DNA of 64,000 bases, taken from positions 62,001 to 126,000 of the forward strand of contig JAFQNC010000025.1 in the NCBI GenBank assembly GCA_017396085.1. The letters are read 5' to 3'. Source of the stretch: Tidjanibacter sp. GTDB lineage: Bacteria > Bacteroidota > Bacteroidia > Bacteroidales > Rikenellaceae. The position numbers and the translations under genes are program-made. Shown here piece after piece: positions 54,255 to 63,871 of the stretch (position 1 is the stretch's first letter; every line of letters begins with the position of its first letter). Under the pieces are notes generated by a model. The model saw only the letters and a list, made by a program, of their open reading frames with translations, was not told the DNA's origin and searched no databases.

Positions 54255-55052
54255 TTAGTAGCGTTTATAAACCCACACATCGGGTTGTATCTTCTTATAT
54301 TCCTTACGCATACGCTCCGCTTCGGCAAGGTTGTCGGTGGCGTGGGCAATCACCACCCACAATCCACTGGGGAAGGGAGTGATGGTATAGTTTTCGGCTC
54401 CGATACCGAGGGGGTCTTGTTTCGCGCACGCGCGTGCGTTATACTTAATGGAGAACACACCCACAGCCACATTGTAGCGTTTGTTGGGCGCAGGGGGCAC
54501 AATGGCGGGCTTCTCCGGCTCGGCCACAACCTCCGGCTCCACAATGGCCACAGTGTCCACGGGGGCTGTGATTTCACACTCATCACTCTTTGCGCACTCC
54601 TTGTTACAGCAGGGGCAGAGGGCGAAAATCACCACAGCGGCAACCACCACAGCAGCAACCAGCCACCACACCCAGCAGCAACGGCAGCGTTTCTTCAAGG
54701 GAGCGATGGTGCCACCCTCCTCCTGCTCATCGGCTCCGAGTGCTCGGCGCAACTCCTCGGCAATCTGGAAACTTTGGGGCAGAATTACACCCACACTCTC
54801 AACCTTGATGGAGCCATCTTCGCCCTTGGCCCCCTCGAGCCAGTCGCCATAGAGGGCTGCGGCCTGCTCATCGGACATACCGCCCTGCTCGGCGATGATG
54901 TCGGTTACGGGGATGTGGTTGTCGGAAATCTTGGTGGTGAAGGTTACCCTCTTGGGGCTACCAACCACTTGCAGCGAGCCCACACCGGGAAGCGCAACAT
55001 TTCCATACTGCACCAAGCAGTTGAAAATCAGTTTATTTACCACGTTACTCAT
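54255..55052 (-). CDS. HU/CCDC81-like domain protein with membrane anchor and SPOR domain
   Basis: 265 residues. Residues 1-105 form the HU-like CCDC81-type domains common in Bacteroidetes (L-P-G-V-G-S-L near 21, E-S-V-G-V-I-L-P near 85). A basic, Cys-rich stretch leads into a membrane helix (127-145). A Pro/Val/Glu-rich linker follows, then a SPOR domain (191-265; Y-N-V-A-V-G-V-F, W-V-V-I-A, K-K-I-Q-P-D-V-W-V-Y) that binds septal peptidoglycan. A role linking division-site wall to the cytoplasm is likely. Confidence 0.8.
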   Translation of the reverse strand: MSNVVNKLIFNCLVQYGNVALPGVGSLQVVGSPKRVTFTTKISDNHIPVTDIIAEQGGMSDEQAAALYGDWLEGAKGEDGSIKVESVGVILPQSFQIAEELRRALGADEQEEGGTIAPLKKRCRCCWVWWLVAAVVVAAVVIFALCPCCNKECAKSDECEITAPVDTVAIVEPEVVAEPEKPAIVPPAPNKRYNVAVGVFSIKYNARACAKQDPLGIGAENYTITPFPSGLWVVIAHATDNLAEAERMRKEYKKIQPDVWVYKRY

Positions 55053-55116
55053 AGTGTTGTGTCAGAGTTGTTTTTGTTGTGTCTATTGTGAGTTTGTTTT
55101 TGTCTACTTATGGTCC

Positions 55117-55998
55117 CTATTTTTTAGCCTTGGGTGGAGCGACCTTTTTGGCTTTGGGCCTCTCCTCCTTGGCCTCGGCCCAAGCGATGTGTTGTGGTTT
55201 GTTGCGCAGGCCGATGACCACGAGCACCACGCCGGCAACCACAAAGGGTATGCTCAACAACTGGCCCATATTCATACCGATAGCCGCCTTCATACCCTCC
55301 TCAAAGGCTACTTGGTCGTTTTTGATGTACTCCAACAGGAAGCGCGAGAGGAAGATACCGATGAGGCCCACGCCAAACATCAGGCCGGGGTGCTTGCGGC
55401 CGGCGTCTTTTTTGTAGTAGAGCCACAGTAGCACACCGAAAACCAACAAATAGAAGAGTGCTTCGTAGATTTGTGTGGGGTGCATAGGCTCGGTTTCGCC
55501 TGCCCTACGGAAGATGAAGCCCCAAGGGAGGTCGGTGGGTCCTCCGTAGATTTCGGAGTTCATAAGGTTGCCCACCCTCACACCTGCGCCACCCACGGCC
55601 ACGGGTATCATAATGCGGTCGGCAGCCCACCAGAAGGGCATTTTGTTGCGCCACGCAAAGAGCGACAAGCCGAGCAGGAAGCCGAGTGCGGCTCCGTGGC
55701 TGGCCATACCACCCTCACGAATGTTGAGTATGCGCAGGGGGTTGGCGAGGTAGACTTCGGGCTCGTAGAAGAGGCAGTGTCCGAGCCTTGCTCCGATGAT
55801 GCAGAACAGGGTGGCATACCAAAAGAGCGAGTCCACAAGCCTATCGGGCAACTTCTCCCTGCGGGTGAAGTTGGTGAAATAGTAGATGCCTGCGATGAAG
55901 GCCAATGCCCACAGCACGCCATAGTAGCGAATTTCGAGGCCGAATATGGAGAAAAATGTGGGGTCTACGTTCCACACCACTGCGTTGAAAATTGTCAT
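55117..55998 (-). CDS. lgt: Prolipoprotein diacylglyceryl transferase
   Basis: 293 residues; adds diacylglycerol to the lipobox Cys of prolipoproteins, including the fimbrillins nearby. The membrane core contains Y-Y-G-V-L-W-A-L near 27, G-A-R-L-G-H-C-L near 70, E-G-G-M-A-S-H-G near 92, R-V-G-N-L-M-N-S-E near 140 and P-T-Q-I-Y-E-A near 177, all family motifs. The C-terminus has a Lys/Ala/Pro tail. Shares orientation with the SPOR gene and the kinase. Confidence 0.94.
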   Translation of the reverse strand: MTIFNAVVWNVDPTFFSIFGLEIRYYGVLWALAFIAGIYYFTNFTRREKLPDRLVDSLFWYATLFCIIGARLGHCLFYEPEVYLANPLRILNIREGGMASHGAALGFLLGLSLFAWRNKMPFWWAADRIMIPVAVGGAGVRVGNLMNSEIYGGPTDLPWGFIFRRAGETEPMHPTQIYEALFYLLVFGVLLWLYYKKDAGRKHPGLMFGVGLIGIFLSRFLLEYIKNDQVAFEEGMKAAIGMNMGQLLSIPFVVAGVVLVVIGLRNKPQHIAWAEAKEERPKAKKVAPPKAKK

Positions 55999-56048
55999 CT
56001 TGTATTGTCTTTAACGGTATAACTGCGTGTAAAGGTAGTTAAATTTGG

Positions 56049-57098
56049 TTAATTTTTGCTGAGAGTGAACGAAAAAGTGCTCCCCTTGCCGAGTTCGCTG
56101 CGCAGATTGATGCTCTCACCGTGGGCTTCGAGCACGTGTTTCACAATGGCAAGGCCGAGTCCTGTGCCACCCTGCTCACGTGAGCGGTGCTTGTCGGTGC
56201 GGTAGAAACGCTCAAACACTCGGGGGATGTCCTCCTTGGCAATTCCGCGCCCATCGTCCCTCACCTCAATGAGTATTTTGTCGAAGAGGTCTATGAACTT
56301 CACAAAGGTGTGGCCGCCCTGATTGCCATAGCGGATGGAGTTGATAATCAGATTGATGAGCACTTGCTCCACATAGTAGCGGTCGGCCTTCACCCACACG
56401 GGCGGATAGGGTTGTTGGGAGTGCCAACCGATGTCGATGGAGATGTCCTTCTTGGTAGCCTCAAACTCGATGGTGTCCACAATATCACGGGTGAGCGAGG
56501 CGATGTCGAAGCGTTCATATTTGAGGTTGAGCACGCCCGATTCCAGTTTGGAAATAGCTTCAAGGTCGTTGGTGATGTTGATGAGTCGGTCGATACTCTT
56601 TTCGGTGCGTTCCAAGTAGCGGCGCATAATCACGGGGTCGTTCATACCCCCATCGAGGAGTGTGGAGATGTAGCCCTGAATGTTGAAAATGGGTGTTTTT
56701 ATCTCGTGCGACACGTTGCCCACAAACTCCTTACGATACTTTTCGTTCTCTTTGAGTCGTGCAATTTCCTTGCGGTTTTGCTCGGCCCAGCGGTTGAGTT
56801 CGGCACTCACTGTGCGCTCGGCTCGGTTGGTTTGTTCGAGTTCGGCCGAGAGTTCGGCGGTCTTCACATCTCGCCCCAGCACCACTCGGTAGAGGGGTTT
56901 GATGCGCTGGATGAAGAAACCTTTGATGACCTGCTTGGTGCTGAAGAAGAGCACCACTCCACTGCCCAGTGCGAAAACGACACCCCACCACCAATTGTCA
57001 ATGTGTACAAACCAACTCATCACAACGCCCGTGGCCACACACAGGAGGGTAACTGCTCCCACGATGAGTGCAGCCCCTTGGATAGTTCTTATCTTCAT
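56049..57098 (-). CDS. Orphan sensor histidine kinase (PhoR-like)
   Basis: 349 residues. Two N-terminal membrane helices (about 8-30 and 38-55) with almost no periplasmic loop, a linker coiled coil (80-120), then phospho-acceptor His131 in N-V-S-H-E-I-K-T-P. N box N-L-I-I-N-S-I-R-Y-G, D-D-G-R-G-I, F-E-R-F-Y-R and G-G-T-G-L-G-L-A-I-V complete the ATPase. No response regulator is adjacent. The ATG at 57098 is chosen over a TTG three codons upstream. Confidence 0.88.
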   Translation of the reverse strand: MKIRTIQGAALIVGAVTLLCVATGVVMSWFVHIDNWWWGVVFALGSGVVLFFSTKQVIKGFFIQRIKPLYRVVLGRDVKTAELSAELEQTNRAERTVSAELNRWAEQNRKEIARLKENEKYRKEFVGNVSHEIKTPIFNIQGYISTLLDGGMNDPVIMRRYLERTEKSIDRLINITNDLEAISKLESGVLNLKYERFDIASLTRDIVDTIEFEATKKDISIDIGWHSQQPYPPVWVKADRYYVEQVLINLIINSIRYGNQGGHTFVKFIDLFDKILIEVRDDGRGIAKEDIPRVFERFYRTDKHRSREQGGTGLGLAIVKHVLEAHGESINLRSELGKGSTFSFTLSKN

Positions 57099-57160
57099 AC
57101 GGCTCAAGTTGCTTGATTTTTGTATTTAGCAAAACTACACAAAACTTATGATGTTTCAAA

Positions 57161-57168
57161 TAAATTTG
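57161..57168 (+). promoter_or_regulatory. -7 element of tRNA-Arg
   Basis: TAAATTTG, about 28 bases before the tRNA; no clear -33 TTTG. Confidence 0.45.
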
Positions 57169-57195
57169 CGACCTTTGTGGGCACAATGTGCGTTT

Positions 57196-57267
57196 GGCCC
57201 CGTAGTTTAATGGATAAAATGCGAGATTCCGGTTCTTGTGCTGGCGGTTCGATTCCGCCCGGGGCTA
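57196..57267 (+). tRNA. tRNA-Arg (CCG)
   Basis: Acceptor arm GGCCCCG (57196-57202) pairs with CGGGGCT (57260-57266); anticodon stem CGAGA/TCTTG around TTCCGGT gives anticodon CCG. T-arm GGCGG-TTCGATT-CCGCC. No full CCA encoded. Confidence 0.9.
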
Positions 57268-57274
57268 CAATTTG

Positions 57275-57510
57275 GAATTGAGAATTGAAAATTGAGAATT
57301 GAGAAAGTTGCGAGTAAGCGAGGGCAGAGGGTGCTTGCACACTTTGCCGAGCGAGAGCAACTAAAAGCCACCATAGGTGGGTTAATTGAGAATTGACAAA
57401 CCCCTCCGCCTAACGGCACCTCCCCTAACTTAGGGGAGGAGTGGTCGTAGGTCCCCCTCTAAGTTAGAGGGGGGTGGCTGAAAGCCGGGGGCGTCTGTTT
57501 TGAAATTGAG
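57275..57510. repeat. Composite dispersed repeats before uvrB
   Basis: AATTGAGAATTGAAAATTG units and AAAGTTGCGAGTAAGCGAGG (57275-57329), the CCTCCCCTAA...TTAGGGGAGG module (57396-57447, copy of 19946-19998), the TCCCCCTCTAA...TTAGAGGGGG palindrome (57452-57474) with GGGGGCGTCTG (copy of 47289-47332), then AATTGAGAATTG. Confidence 0.85.
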
Positions 57511-57545
57511 AATTGCAGGAAAGGGCATTTTTAGCGTAACACTCT

Positions 57546-59567
57546 ATGGATTTTAAGTTGGTGGCAGACTACAAGCCTACCGGCGACCAGCCGGAGGCCA
57601 TCGAGGGCTTGGTGCGCTCGGTGCAAAGCGGTATGCCCCACACCACCCTGCTCGGCGTTACGGGCTCCGGTAAGACCTTCACCATAGCCAACGCTGTGGC
57701 GCAACTCAACCGCCCCACACTCGTGCTCTCACACAACAAAACCCTTGCAGCGCAACTCTACAGCGAGTTCAAAGCCTTCTTTCCCGACAACGCTGTGGAG
57801 TACTTTGTCTCCTACTACGACTACTATCAGCCCGAGGCCTATCTCCCCGCAAGCGACACCTACATCGAAAAGGACCTCGCCATCAACGATGAGATTGAAA
57901 AACTGCGACTCCACACCACCGCCTCACTCCTCTCGGGCCGTAGGGATGTGATTGTGGTATCCAGCGTGTCGTGTCTTTACGGTATCGGCAACCCCTCGGA
58001 CTTCCACGCCAACAGCATAACCCTCCGTGTGGGCGAAGAGATTGCACAGCGCAAACTCCTCTACCGTTTTGTAGATGCCCTCTACACGCGCACAGAGCGC
58101 AACCTTGAGCCCGCCACATTCCGAGTGAAGGGCGACACCATAGACGTTATGCCCTCCTATGCCGAGAGCGAGGCCTACCGCATCTCAATGTTTGGCGATG
58201 AGGTGGAGGCCCTCTACCGCATAGACCCTATGACGGGCGCACGCACCGAGGAGTTGCAGGAGATAACCATCTTCCCCGCAAACCTCTTTGTAACCACTCG
58301 TGAGCGCACCGAAAAGGCCATTCGTGAAATTCAACTCGACCTCGGTCGCCGCATCGAAGAGTTTGAAAAAGAGGGGCGCAAAACCGAGGCGCAGCGCATC
58401 AAGCAGAGGGTGGAGTATGACTTGGAGATGATTAAGGAACTCGGCTACTGCTCCGGCATTGAGAACTACTCCCGCTATATGGATGGTCGCAAGCCGGGCG
58501 AGAGGCCCTTCTGTTTGTTGGACTACTTCCCCGAAGATTTCCTCCTCGTGGTAGACGAGAGCCACGTTACCATTCCGCAGGTGAGGGCTATGTATGGAGG
58601 CGACCGCGCACGCAAGGAGAACCTTGTGGAGTATGGTTTCCGCCTGCCCGCCGCTGTGGACAACAGGCCCCTGACCTTCGGCGAGTTTGAGATGTTCGGC
58701 CGCAGCGTAATCTACTGCTCGGCAACCCCCGCCGACTACGAACTCATCAAGAGCGAAGGCTCCGTGGTGGAGCAGCTCATCAGGCCCACAGGACTCCTTG
58801 ACCCCGAGATTGAGGTGCGCCCCACCGACAATCAGGTAGACGACCTGCTGGAGGAGATAAACCAATGCGTACACAGGGGGCAGAGGGTGCTCGTTACGAC
58901 CCTCACAAAGCGTATGGCCGAGGAACTGTCCAAGTACTTCGACCGCATCGGTATTCGCAACCGATACATACACTCCGATGTGGACACCCTCGACCGAGTG
59001 CAGATTTTGGAGGACCTCAAAGCAGGCTCCTTTGATGTGCTCATTGGCGTAAACCTCCTGCGCGAGGGTCTTGACCTGCCCGAAGTGTCGCTCGTGGCCA
59101 TTATGGATGCCGACAAAGAGGGCTTCCTACGCAGCGAAAGGGCCCTGACTCAGACCGCAGGCCGCGCCGCACGCAACGTGGAGGGCCGAGTGATTATGTA
59201 TGCCGACAAGATTACCGATGCAATGCAGGGCACCATATCCGAAAGCCAACGCCGCCGACAAAAACAAATCAATTACAATGAGGCTAACGGCATAACACCC
59301 ACACAGATACGCCGATATACACGCACCACCATCGCAGGCAACACCTCCTCCGCCACACCCCTCTATGAGCCCTACCCGTTGGGTGGCTCCGGTGGGTTGA
59401 TGGCAGCCGACAACAAGGGTGTCTACTCCGCATCCGAGCGCGAAAGTGCCATACTTGAAGCACGCAAGCGTATGGAAGAAGCCGCCAAAGCACTCGACTT
59501 TGCACAGGCCGCCCTATGGCGCGACCGAATGTATGAACTGCAAGGCAAAAAGAGCGACAAGAGGTAG
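57546..59567 (+). CDS. uvrB: Excinuclease ABC subunit B
   Basis: 673 residues; damage-verifying helicase of nucleotide excision repair. Walker A G-V-T-G-S-G-K-T (37-44), the beta-hairpin Y-F-V-S-Y-Y-D-Y-Y-Q-P-E-A-Y near 90, the R-x3-T-Q-T-A-G-R-A-A-R-N helicase motif VI and the C-terminal UVR domain (A-L-D-F-A-Q-A-A-L-W-R-D) are present. Full length. Confidence 0.96.
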   Translation: MDFKLVADYKPTGDQPEAIEGLVRSVQSGMPHTTLLGVTGSGKTFTIANAVAQLNRPTLVLSHNKTLAAQLYSEFKAFFPDNAVEYFVSYYDYYQPEAYLPASDTYIEKDLAINDEIEKLRLHTTASLLSGRRDVIVVSSVSCLYGIGNPSDFHANSITLRVGEEIAQRKLLYRFVDALYTRTERNLEPATFRVKGDTIDVMPSYAESEAYRISMFGDEVEALYRIDPMTGARTEELQEITIFPANLFVTTRERTEKAIREIQLDLGRRIEEFEKEGRKTEAQRIKQRVEYDLEMIKELGYCSGIENYSRYMDGRKPGERPFCLLDYFPEDFLLVVDESHVTIPQVRAMYGGDRARKENLVEYGFRLPAAVDNRPLTFGEFEMFGRSVIYCSATPADYELIKSEGSVVEQLIRPTGLLDPEIEVRPTDNQVDDLLEEINQCVHRGQRVLVTTLTKRMAEELSKYFDRIGIRNRYIHSDVDTLDRVQILEDLKAGSFDVLIGVNLLREGLDLPEVSLVAIMDADKEGFLRSERALTQTAGRAARNVEGRVIMYADKITDAMQGTISESQRRRQKQINYNEANGITPTQIRRYTRTTIAGNTSSATPLYEPYPLGGSGGLMAADNKGVYSASERESAILEARKRMEEAAKALDFAQAALWRDRMYELQGKKSDKR

Positions 59568-59604
59568 TTTTACTCCTCCATCAATTACACACAAACAAAT
59601 GTAA

Positions 59605-60087
59605 ATGAAGCAGATAGCGCACAAGATAACACAACTGATAGACCTCTTCTACATCGCTCCCATACGGAAGATTTGCCCCCAACAAACCTTCCGCTATGCC
59701 GTCTGCGGAGGCGCAAACCTCGTGCTCAACTGGCTGCTCTACGCACTGCTCTACGATGTGGTGCTCGGCTTCGACTACCTCAACCTCGGCATTGTCTACA
59801 TCTCACGACACATCGCCGCACTTTGCATCACATTCCCCATAACACTCCTCACCGGCTACTGGCTCCAAAGCCGCATATCCTTCGTGGGCTCCACACTCGG
59901 CGACCGCCGCAGCCTTGTGCGCTACACCATCACCACACTCGGCTCGCTGGCCATCAACTACGTGTGCCTCAAAATCTTTGTGGAATGGGGCCACATCCAC
60001 GCCCCCATAGCACAGGTACTCACCTCGCTCATCACCGTGATTTACAGCTACCTGCTGCAAAAATATTGGACCTTCCGCAAGGCATAA
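59605..60087 (+). CDS. GtrA-family membrane protein
   Basis: 160 residues with four membrane helices (about 25-50, 55-80, 100-120 and 125-150). The N-terminal F-R-Y-A-V-C-G-G-A-N-L-V-L-N-W and the end L-Q-K-Y-W-T-F-R fit GtrA, which is thought to help move lipid-linked sugars. It follows uvrB by 37 bases. Confidence 0.83.
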   Translation: MKQIAHKITQLIDLFYIAPIRKICPQQTFRYAVCGGANLVLNWLLYALLYDVVLGFDYLNLGIVYISRHIAALCITFPITLLTGYWLQSRISFVGSTLGDRRSLVRYTITTLGSLAINYVCLKIFVEWGHIHAPIAQVLTSLITVIYSYLLQKYWTFRKA

Positions 60088-60107
60088 TCTTTGCTTACAA
60101 GTGGGGG

Positions 60108-60176
60108 GCTAACGTCTAACGTCTTTTTTTGAGGGCCTTAGGGGCCTTGGGGGCCTTAAAGACCTTAGGGCCCTAA
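60108..60176. repeat. AACGTCTAACGTC and TTAAGG repeat modules
   Basis: CTAACGTCTAACGTCTTTTTTT (inverse of the 25123 module) followed by CCTTAGGGGC-type units. Confidence 0.8.
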
Positions 60177-60201
60177 ATGTCCCTTTTCTGCTCTTCGCTA
60201 T

Positions 60202-60232
60202 TTTGCAAAATACAAAGTATTTTGTACCTTTA
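60202..60232 (+). promoter_or_regulatory. Promoter of dnaG
   Basis: TTTG (60202-60205), a 19-bp spacer and TACCTTTA (60225-60232, one mismatch to TAnnTTTG). The ATG lies 46 bases further on. Confidence 0.65.
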
Positions 60233-60278
60233 CGTGCTAATTTTGCGCACAAGCATAATCACCCACAACGGCAACACT

Positions 60279-62246
60279 ATGATTGACAGAGCAACAGTAG
60301 ACAAAATATACGCCACAGCCAACGTGGTGGAGGTTGTCAGCGACTTCATTTCGCTCCGCAAGCAGGGAGTGAACTACACCGCTTGTTGCCCCTTCCACAA
60401 CGAAAAAACACCCTCCTTTGTGGTCTCCCCTTCCAAAGGACTCTACAAGTGTTTCGGTTGTGGCAAGGGCGGTAATGCCGTAACCTTCGTGATGGAGCAC
60501 GAAAAGCTCACCTACGTGGAGGCCCTCAAATGGGTGGCCAAGAAGTATGGCATCCCCGTGGAGGAGCGCGAGGAGACCCCCGAGGAGAAGCAACGCAATG
60601 ATGACAGGGAGAGTATGATGATTGTCAATGCGTGGGCTTCGGACTACTTTATGAAGGCCCTCTACGACACTGACGAGGGGTTGAGCGTGGCCCGCAGTTA
60701 CTTCGCAGGCCGAGGGCTCACCGATGCCACAATAAGGAAGTTCGGACTCGGCTACTGCCCCGGTCGTGGTGATGTGATGACCCAAGCCGCACTCAAAGGT
60801 GGCTACAAGGAGAAATTCCTCATTGACACCGGCCTCACCATCAAGCGTGAAACGGGTGGCTACTACGACCGTTTTTGCGGCAGGGCGATGTTCCCCATAC
60901 AGACCATCAGCGGCCGCGTTACGGCTTTTAGTGGTCGTGCCCTCTCCGGTGAGAACAAGGCAAAGTATGTCAATTCGCCCGAGAGTATGGTCTACAGCAA
61001 GAGCAACAACCTCTATGGTATCTACTTTGCCAAGAGTGCCATTGCGAAGGAGGACCACTGTATTCTCGTGGAGGGCAACATTGACGTGGTGCAGATGCAC
61101 CAGAAGGGCATTGAGAATGTGGTCGCCCCGCTTGGTACGGCTCTCACTGCGGAGCAGGTGAGGGTTATCAGCCGATTCACACGCAACATCACTCTCCTCT
61201 TCGATGGCGACAATGCGGGTGTGAAGGCTGCCATTAAGGGTGTGGACCTTGTGTTGAAGGAGGGTATGAATGTGAGGGTTGTGGTGCTGCCCGAGGGCGA
61301 AGACCCCGACTCCTATGCTCGCGCCCACACTGCCGACCAAATCAGGGAGTTCATCGACCGCAACCGCAAGGACTTCATCTCCTTCAAGGCCTCGCTCTAT
61401 GCCGAGCAGGTGCAGAGGGACCCCATACGCAAGGCCGAACTTATCAGCGATATGGTGAGCAGCATTGCGCTCATCCCCGATGATATTCAACGCTCGGTAT
61501 TCATCAAGGAGTGCGCCAAGACTATGGATGTAGACGAGAGTCTGCTCACGGGCGAGGTTATCCGCAAGCGTATGGGCACCCAGTATGACCGCCACACCCA
61601 CGAATTCATCCGTAACCAGCAGGCCCGCCAAAGGGTTGAGGAGCGAGAACTCAAAGAGGTGGTGAGTGTCGGCAGACACAAGGCCGGCAGCAGTATGACC
61701 GAGTTGGAGAAGGAACTCGCAGGCTACCTCATAAAATATGGCCACTGCTCGTTCAACTATCGTGATGGCAAGGTGGTTACGCCCTTCAATGTGGCCGACA
61801 CCATCTTTTCCGAGATTGAGGGCGAGGGGCTTCAGTTTAGGGATGCACGTTATAGGGCTATTATGGAGTGCTATCAGGCCAACCGTGGTAGCGTGGCCGA
61901 GGGTGAGAAGGTCCCCGAGCACTTCTTCATTGAGATGAACGACCCCGAGGCGAGCAGTGCGGCCGTGGACATCCTCACCGAGAACGACAACTACAAGCAG
62001 TCGCAAATCTGGAAGGAGCACGACATCTACATCGACACCGAGGAGGAACGCTTGGGTAAGATTATCCCCAAGAGCATCCTACTCTACAAGTCAAAGGCCA
62101 TAGAGGCACTGATTGAGGAGTTGAACAAGCAGCTGGCCGATATGGACGAGGAGGCGGCCGAGTATATGTCGGTGGTGGAGAAGATTGCCCGCTTCAACAG
62201 TATGCGCAAGGAGATGGCCGAGAAAATTCAGCGAAATATTCTATGA
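60279..62246 (+). CDS. dnaG: DNA primase
   Basis: 655 residues. The CHC2 zinc finger is C37-P-F-H40 and C58-F-G-C61; the TOPRIM domain carries L-V-E-G-N-I-D-V-V near 265 and L-L-F-D-G-D-N-A-G near 310, with K-Y-V-N-S-P-E near 230. The C-terminal helicase-binding part is divergent, as usual. The ATG at 60279 is the family start; upstream codons overlap the promoter. The last four bases overlap smpB (ATGA). Confidence 0.95.
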   Translation: MIDRATVDKIYATANVVEVVSDFISLRKQGVNYTACCPFHNEKTPSFVVSPSKGLYKCFGCGKGGNAVTFVMEHEKLTYVEALKWVAKKYGIPVEEREETPEEKQRNDDRESMMIVNAWASDYFMKALYDTDEGLSVARSYFAGRGLTDATIRKFGLGYCPGRGDVMTQAALKGGYKEKFLIDTGLTIKRETGGYYDRFCGRAMFPIQTISGRVTAFSGRALSGENKAKYVNSPESMVYSKSNNLYGIYFAKSAIAKEDHCILVEGNIDVVQMHQKGIENVVAPLGTALTAEQVRVISRFTRNITLLFDGDNAGVKAAIKGVDLVLKEGMNVRVVVLPEGEDPDSYARAHTADQIREFIDRNRKDFISFKASLYAEQVQRDPIRKAELISDMVSSIALIPDDIQRSVFIKECAKTMDVDESLLTGEVIRKRMGTQYDRHTHEFIRNQQARQRVEERELKEVVSVGRHKAGSSMTELEKELAGYLIKYGHCSFNYRDGKVVTPFNVADTIFSEIEGEGLQFRDARYRAIMECYQANRGSVAEGEKVPEHFFIEMNDPEASSAAVDILTENDNYKQSQIWKEHDIYIDTEEERLGKIIPKSILLYKSKAIEALIEELNKQLADMDEEAAEYMSVVEKIARFNSMRKEMAEKIQRNIL

Positions 62247-62707
62247 GCGACTATAGGAACATATCCATAAAAAATAAGCGTGCCTACTTCAACTACGAGA
62301 TTTTGGAGGAGTTTGTGGCGGGCATTGTCTTGGCCGGCACGGAGATTAAGTCCCTGCGCTTGGGCAAGGCTTCGTTGGTGGACTGCTACTGCTACTTTGT
62401 AAACCACGAACTCTTCATCCGAGGGATGAATATTGCGGAGTATGCGTGGGGCAACATCAACAACCACGCCCCCAAGAGGGACCGCAAGTTGCTCCTCACG
62501 GCTCGTGAACTGACCAAGTTGGAGAGGGCTTCGCAGGACAAGGGTGTAACGATTGTGGGCTTGCGTATGTTCATCAACGACAGGGGCTTTGCAAAGGTTG
62601 CCATTGGCCTCGCCCGTGGTAAGCACGAGTACGACAAGCGCGAAACCATCAAACAACGCGACACCAAACGAGAACTTGACACAATCAAAAAACAATATAG
62701 AAGATAG
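62243..62707 (+). CDS. smpB: SsrA-binding protein
   Basis: 154 residues; partners tmRNA in ribosome rescue. [22 protein letters not shown] near 18-40 and the [15 protein letters not shown]-terminal tail are diagnostic. Coupled to dnaG by a 4-base overlap. Confidence 0.95.
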   Translation: MSDYRNISIKNKRAYFNYEILEEFVAGIVLAGTEIKSLRLGKASLVDCYCYFVNHELFIRGMNIAEYAWGNINNHAPKRDRKLLLTARELTKLERASQDKGVTIVGLRMFINDRGFAKVAIGLARGKHEYDKRETIKQRDTKRELDTIKKQYRR

Positions 62708-62717
62708 GGCCTTCGGC

Positions 62718-62742
62718 AAATTCAAAATTCAAAATTCAAAAT
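62718..62742. repeat. Left 25-bp inverted repeat of the four-helix cassette
   Basis: Three CAAAATT units starting AATTCAAAATTC; the exact reverse complement of 63117-63141. Confidence 0.9.
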
Positions 62743-62761
62743 TTTCGGTCCACCAAAGAAA

Positions 62762-63118
62762 ATGAAAGAGGATAATGTGATTTTGACCAAAAGTTATGAC
62801 TTTGCCAATCGTGCTGTTCGCCTATGTCGATTCTTGTGCGAGCAACATAGAGAGTATGTATTATCACAACAGATGCTTCGTAGCGGGACAAGTATTGGGG
62901 CCAATGTTCGTGAAGCACAAAGGGCGCAATCTCGCAAAGACTTTGTTGCCAAACTAACCATTGCGCTAAAAGAAGCATATGAAACAGAGTATTGGTTGGA
63001 GTTGTTACACGATAACAACTATCTAACCAAAGAACAATTTGACAGCATCTTCAAGGATTGCAGAGATTTAACCAATATATTATCACGGATAGTAATCAGT
63101 TCAAAATCTCAAGAGTAA
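62762..63118 (+). CDS. Four-helix-bundle protein (S23/IVS family), inverted-repeat cassette
   Basis: 118 residues, the standard short form. Helix signatures: L-T-K-S-Y-D-F-A-N-R-A-V-R-L (8-21), Q-Q-M-L-R-S-G-T-S-I-G-A-N-V-R-E-A near 36-52 and F-V-A-K-L-T-I-A-L-K-E-A-Y-E-T-E-Y-W-L near 62-80. Codons are A/T-rich compared with smpB and tsaB on either side. The gene sits inside a perfect 25-bp inverted repeat, and its stop codon overlaps the left edge of the right repeat. Relatives include proteins in rRNA intervening sequences and Avd; function is unknown. Confidence 0.85.
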   Translation: MKEDNVILTKSYDFANRAVRLCRFLCEQHREYVLSQQMLRSGTSIGANVREAQRAQSRKDFVAKLTIALKEAYETEYWLELLHDNNYLTKEQFDSIFKDCRDLTNILSRIVISSKSQE

Positions 63119-63141
63119 TTTTGAATTTTGAATTTTGAATT
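63117..63141. repeat. Right 25-bp inverted repeat of the four-helix cassette
   Basis: Exact inverse of 62718-62742, ending five bases before the tsaB ATG. Confidence 0.9.
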
Positions 63142-63145
63142 ACCA

Positions 63146-63853
63146 ATGGGTTTAATTTTATGTATTGAGACAGGCACCGACATCTGTTCGGTGGCATTGG
63201 CAAGGGATGGCGAGATGATAGCCCTCAGGGAGAGCGACCTCGGACACGACCACGCCCGCAAGGTGGGGGTGTTCACGCAGGAACTACTTCAGGAGCACAA
63301 CATCGCCCCCGATGAGTTAGACGCTGTTGCGGTGGGCAAGGGCCCCGGCTCCTACACCGGACTGCGCATCGGAGTGTCGTTTGCCAAGGGTATGTGCTAC
63401 GCACTCGGTATTCCACTGGTGTCGGTGGACTCCCTCAGGTCGTTGGCGGCCTGCTTGGCCGAGGAACACGAAGCGGGTATCGTGGAGGTGGAAGATTGGG
63501 ACAACTCCATCCTCTGCCCTATGATTGACGCCCGCAGGATGGAGGTCTATGCCGAGTTGTTCGACACCTCGTTGGAGCCCCAAAGCGAGGTGGTGGCCGA
63601 GGTGGTTACCGATAGGAGCTTCTTCGATGTGCAACTTCAGCGCAAGAGGCTTGTGATTTTCGGTAGCGGTGCCGAGAAGTGCAGGGGCATATTGGAGTGG
63701 GCCGAGTATGTGGAGATTGCTCCCTCCGCCCGTGGACTCTGCGCCGAGGCCGAGAGGAAACTACAAGCCGGCGAGGTGGAAGACGTGGCCTACTTTGAGC
63801 CCTTCTACCTGAAAGACTTCATCGTTACGGCCTCCAAGAAGAAACTTTTTTGA
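63146..63853 (+). CDS. tsaB: tRNA threonylcarbamoyladenosine biosynthesis protein TsaB
   Basis: 235 residues; inactive kinase-fold partner of TsaD in t6A37 synthesis. N-terminal I-L-C-I-E-T-G-T-D-I-C-S and the V-G-K-G-P-G-S-Y-T-G-L-R-I-G motif near 66-80 are diagnostic. The ATG at 63146 is chosen because in-frame codons upstream lie in the inverted repeat. The repeat occupies the place where a leader or promoter would be. Confidence 0.93.
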   Translation: MGLILCIETGTDICSVALARDGEMIALRESDLGHDHARKVGVFTQELLQEHNIAPDELDAVAVGKGPGSYTGLRIGVSFAKGMCYALGIPLVSVDSLRSLAACLAEEHEAGIVEVEDWDNSILCPMIDARRMEVYAELFDTSLEPQSEVVAEVVTDRSFFDVQLQRKRLVIFGSGAEKCRGILEWAEYVEIAPSARGLCAEAERKLQAGEVEDVAYFEPFYLKDFIVTASKKKLF

Positions 63854-63871
63854 CACAACAGACCAAAAACT

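Noticed and set aside
60237..62021. 594-codon minus-strand frame opposite dnaG
   Set aside because: Shadow of DNA primase; no motif of its own.
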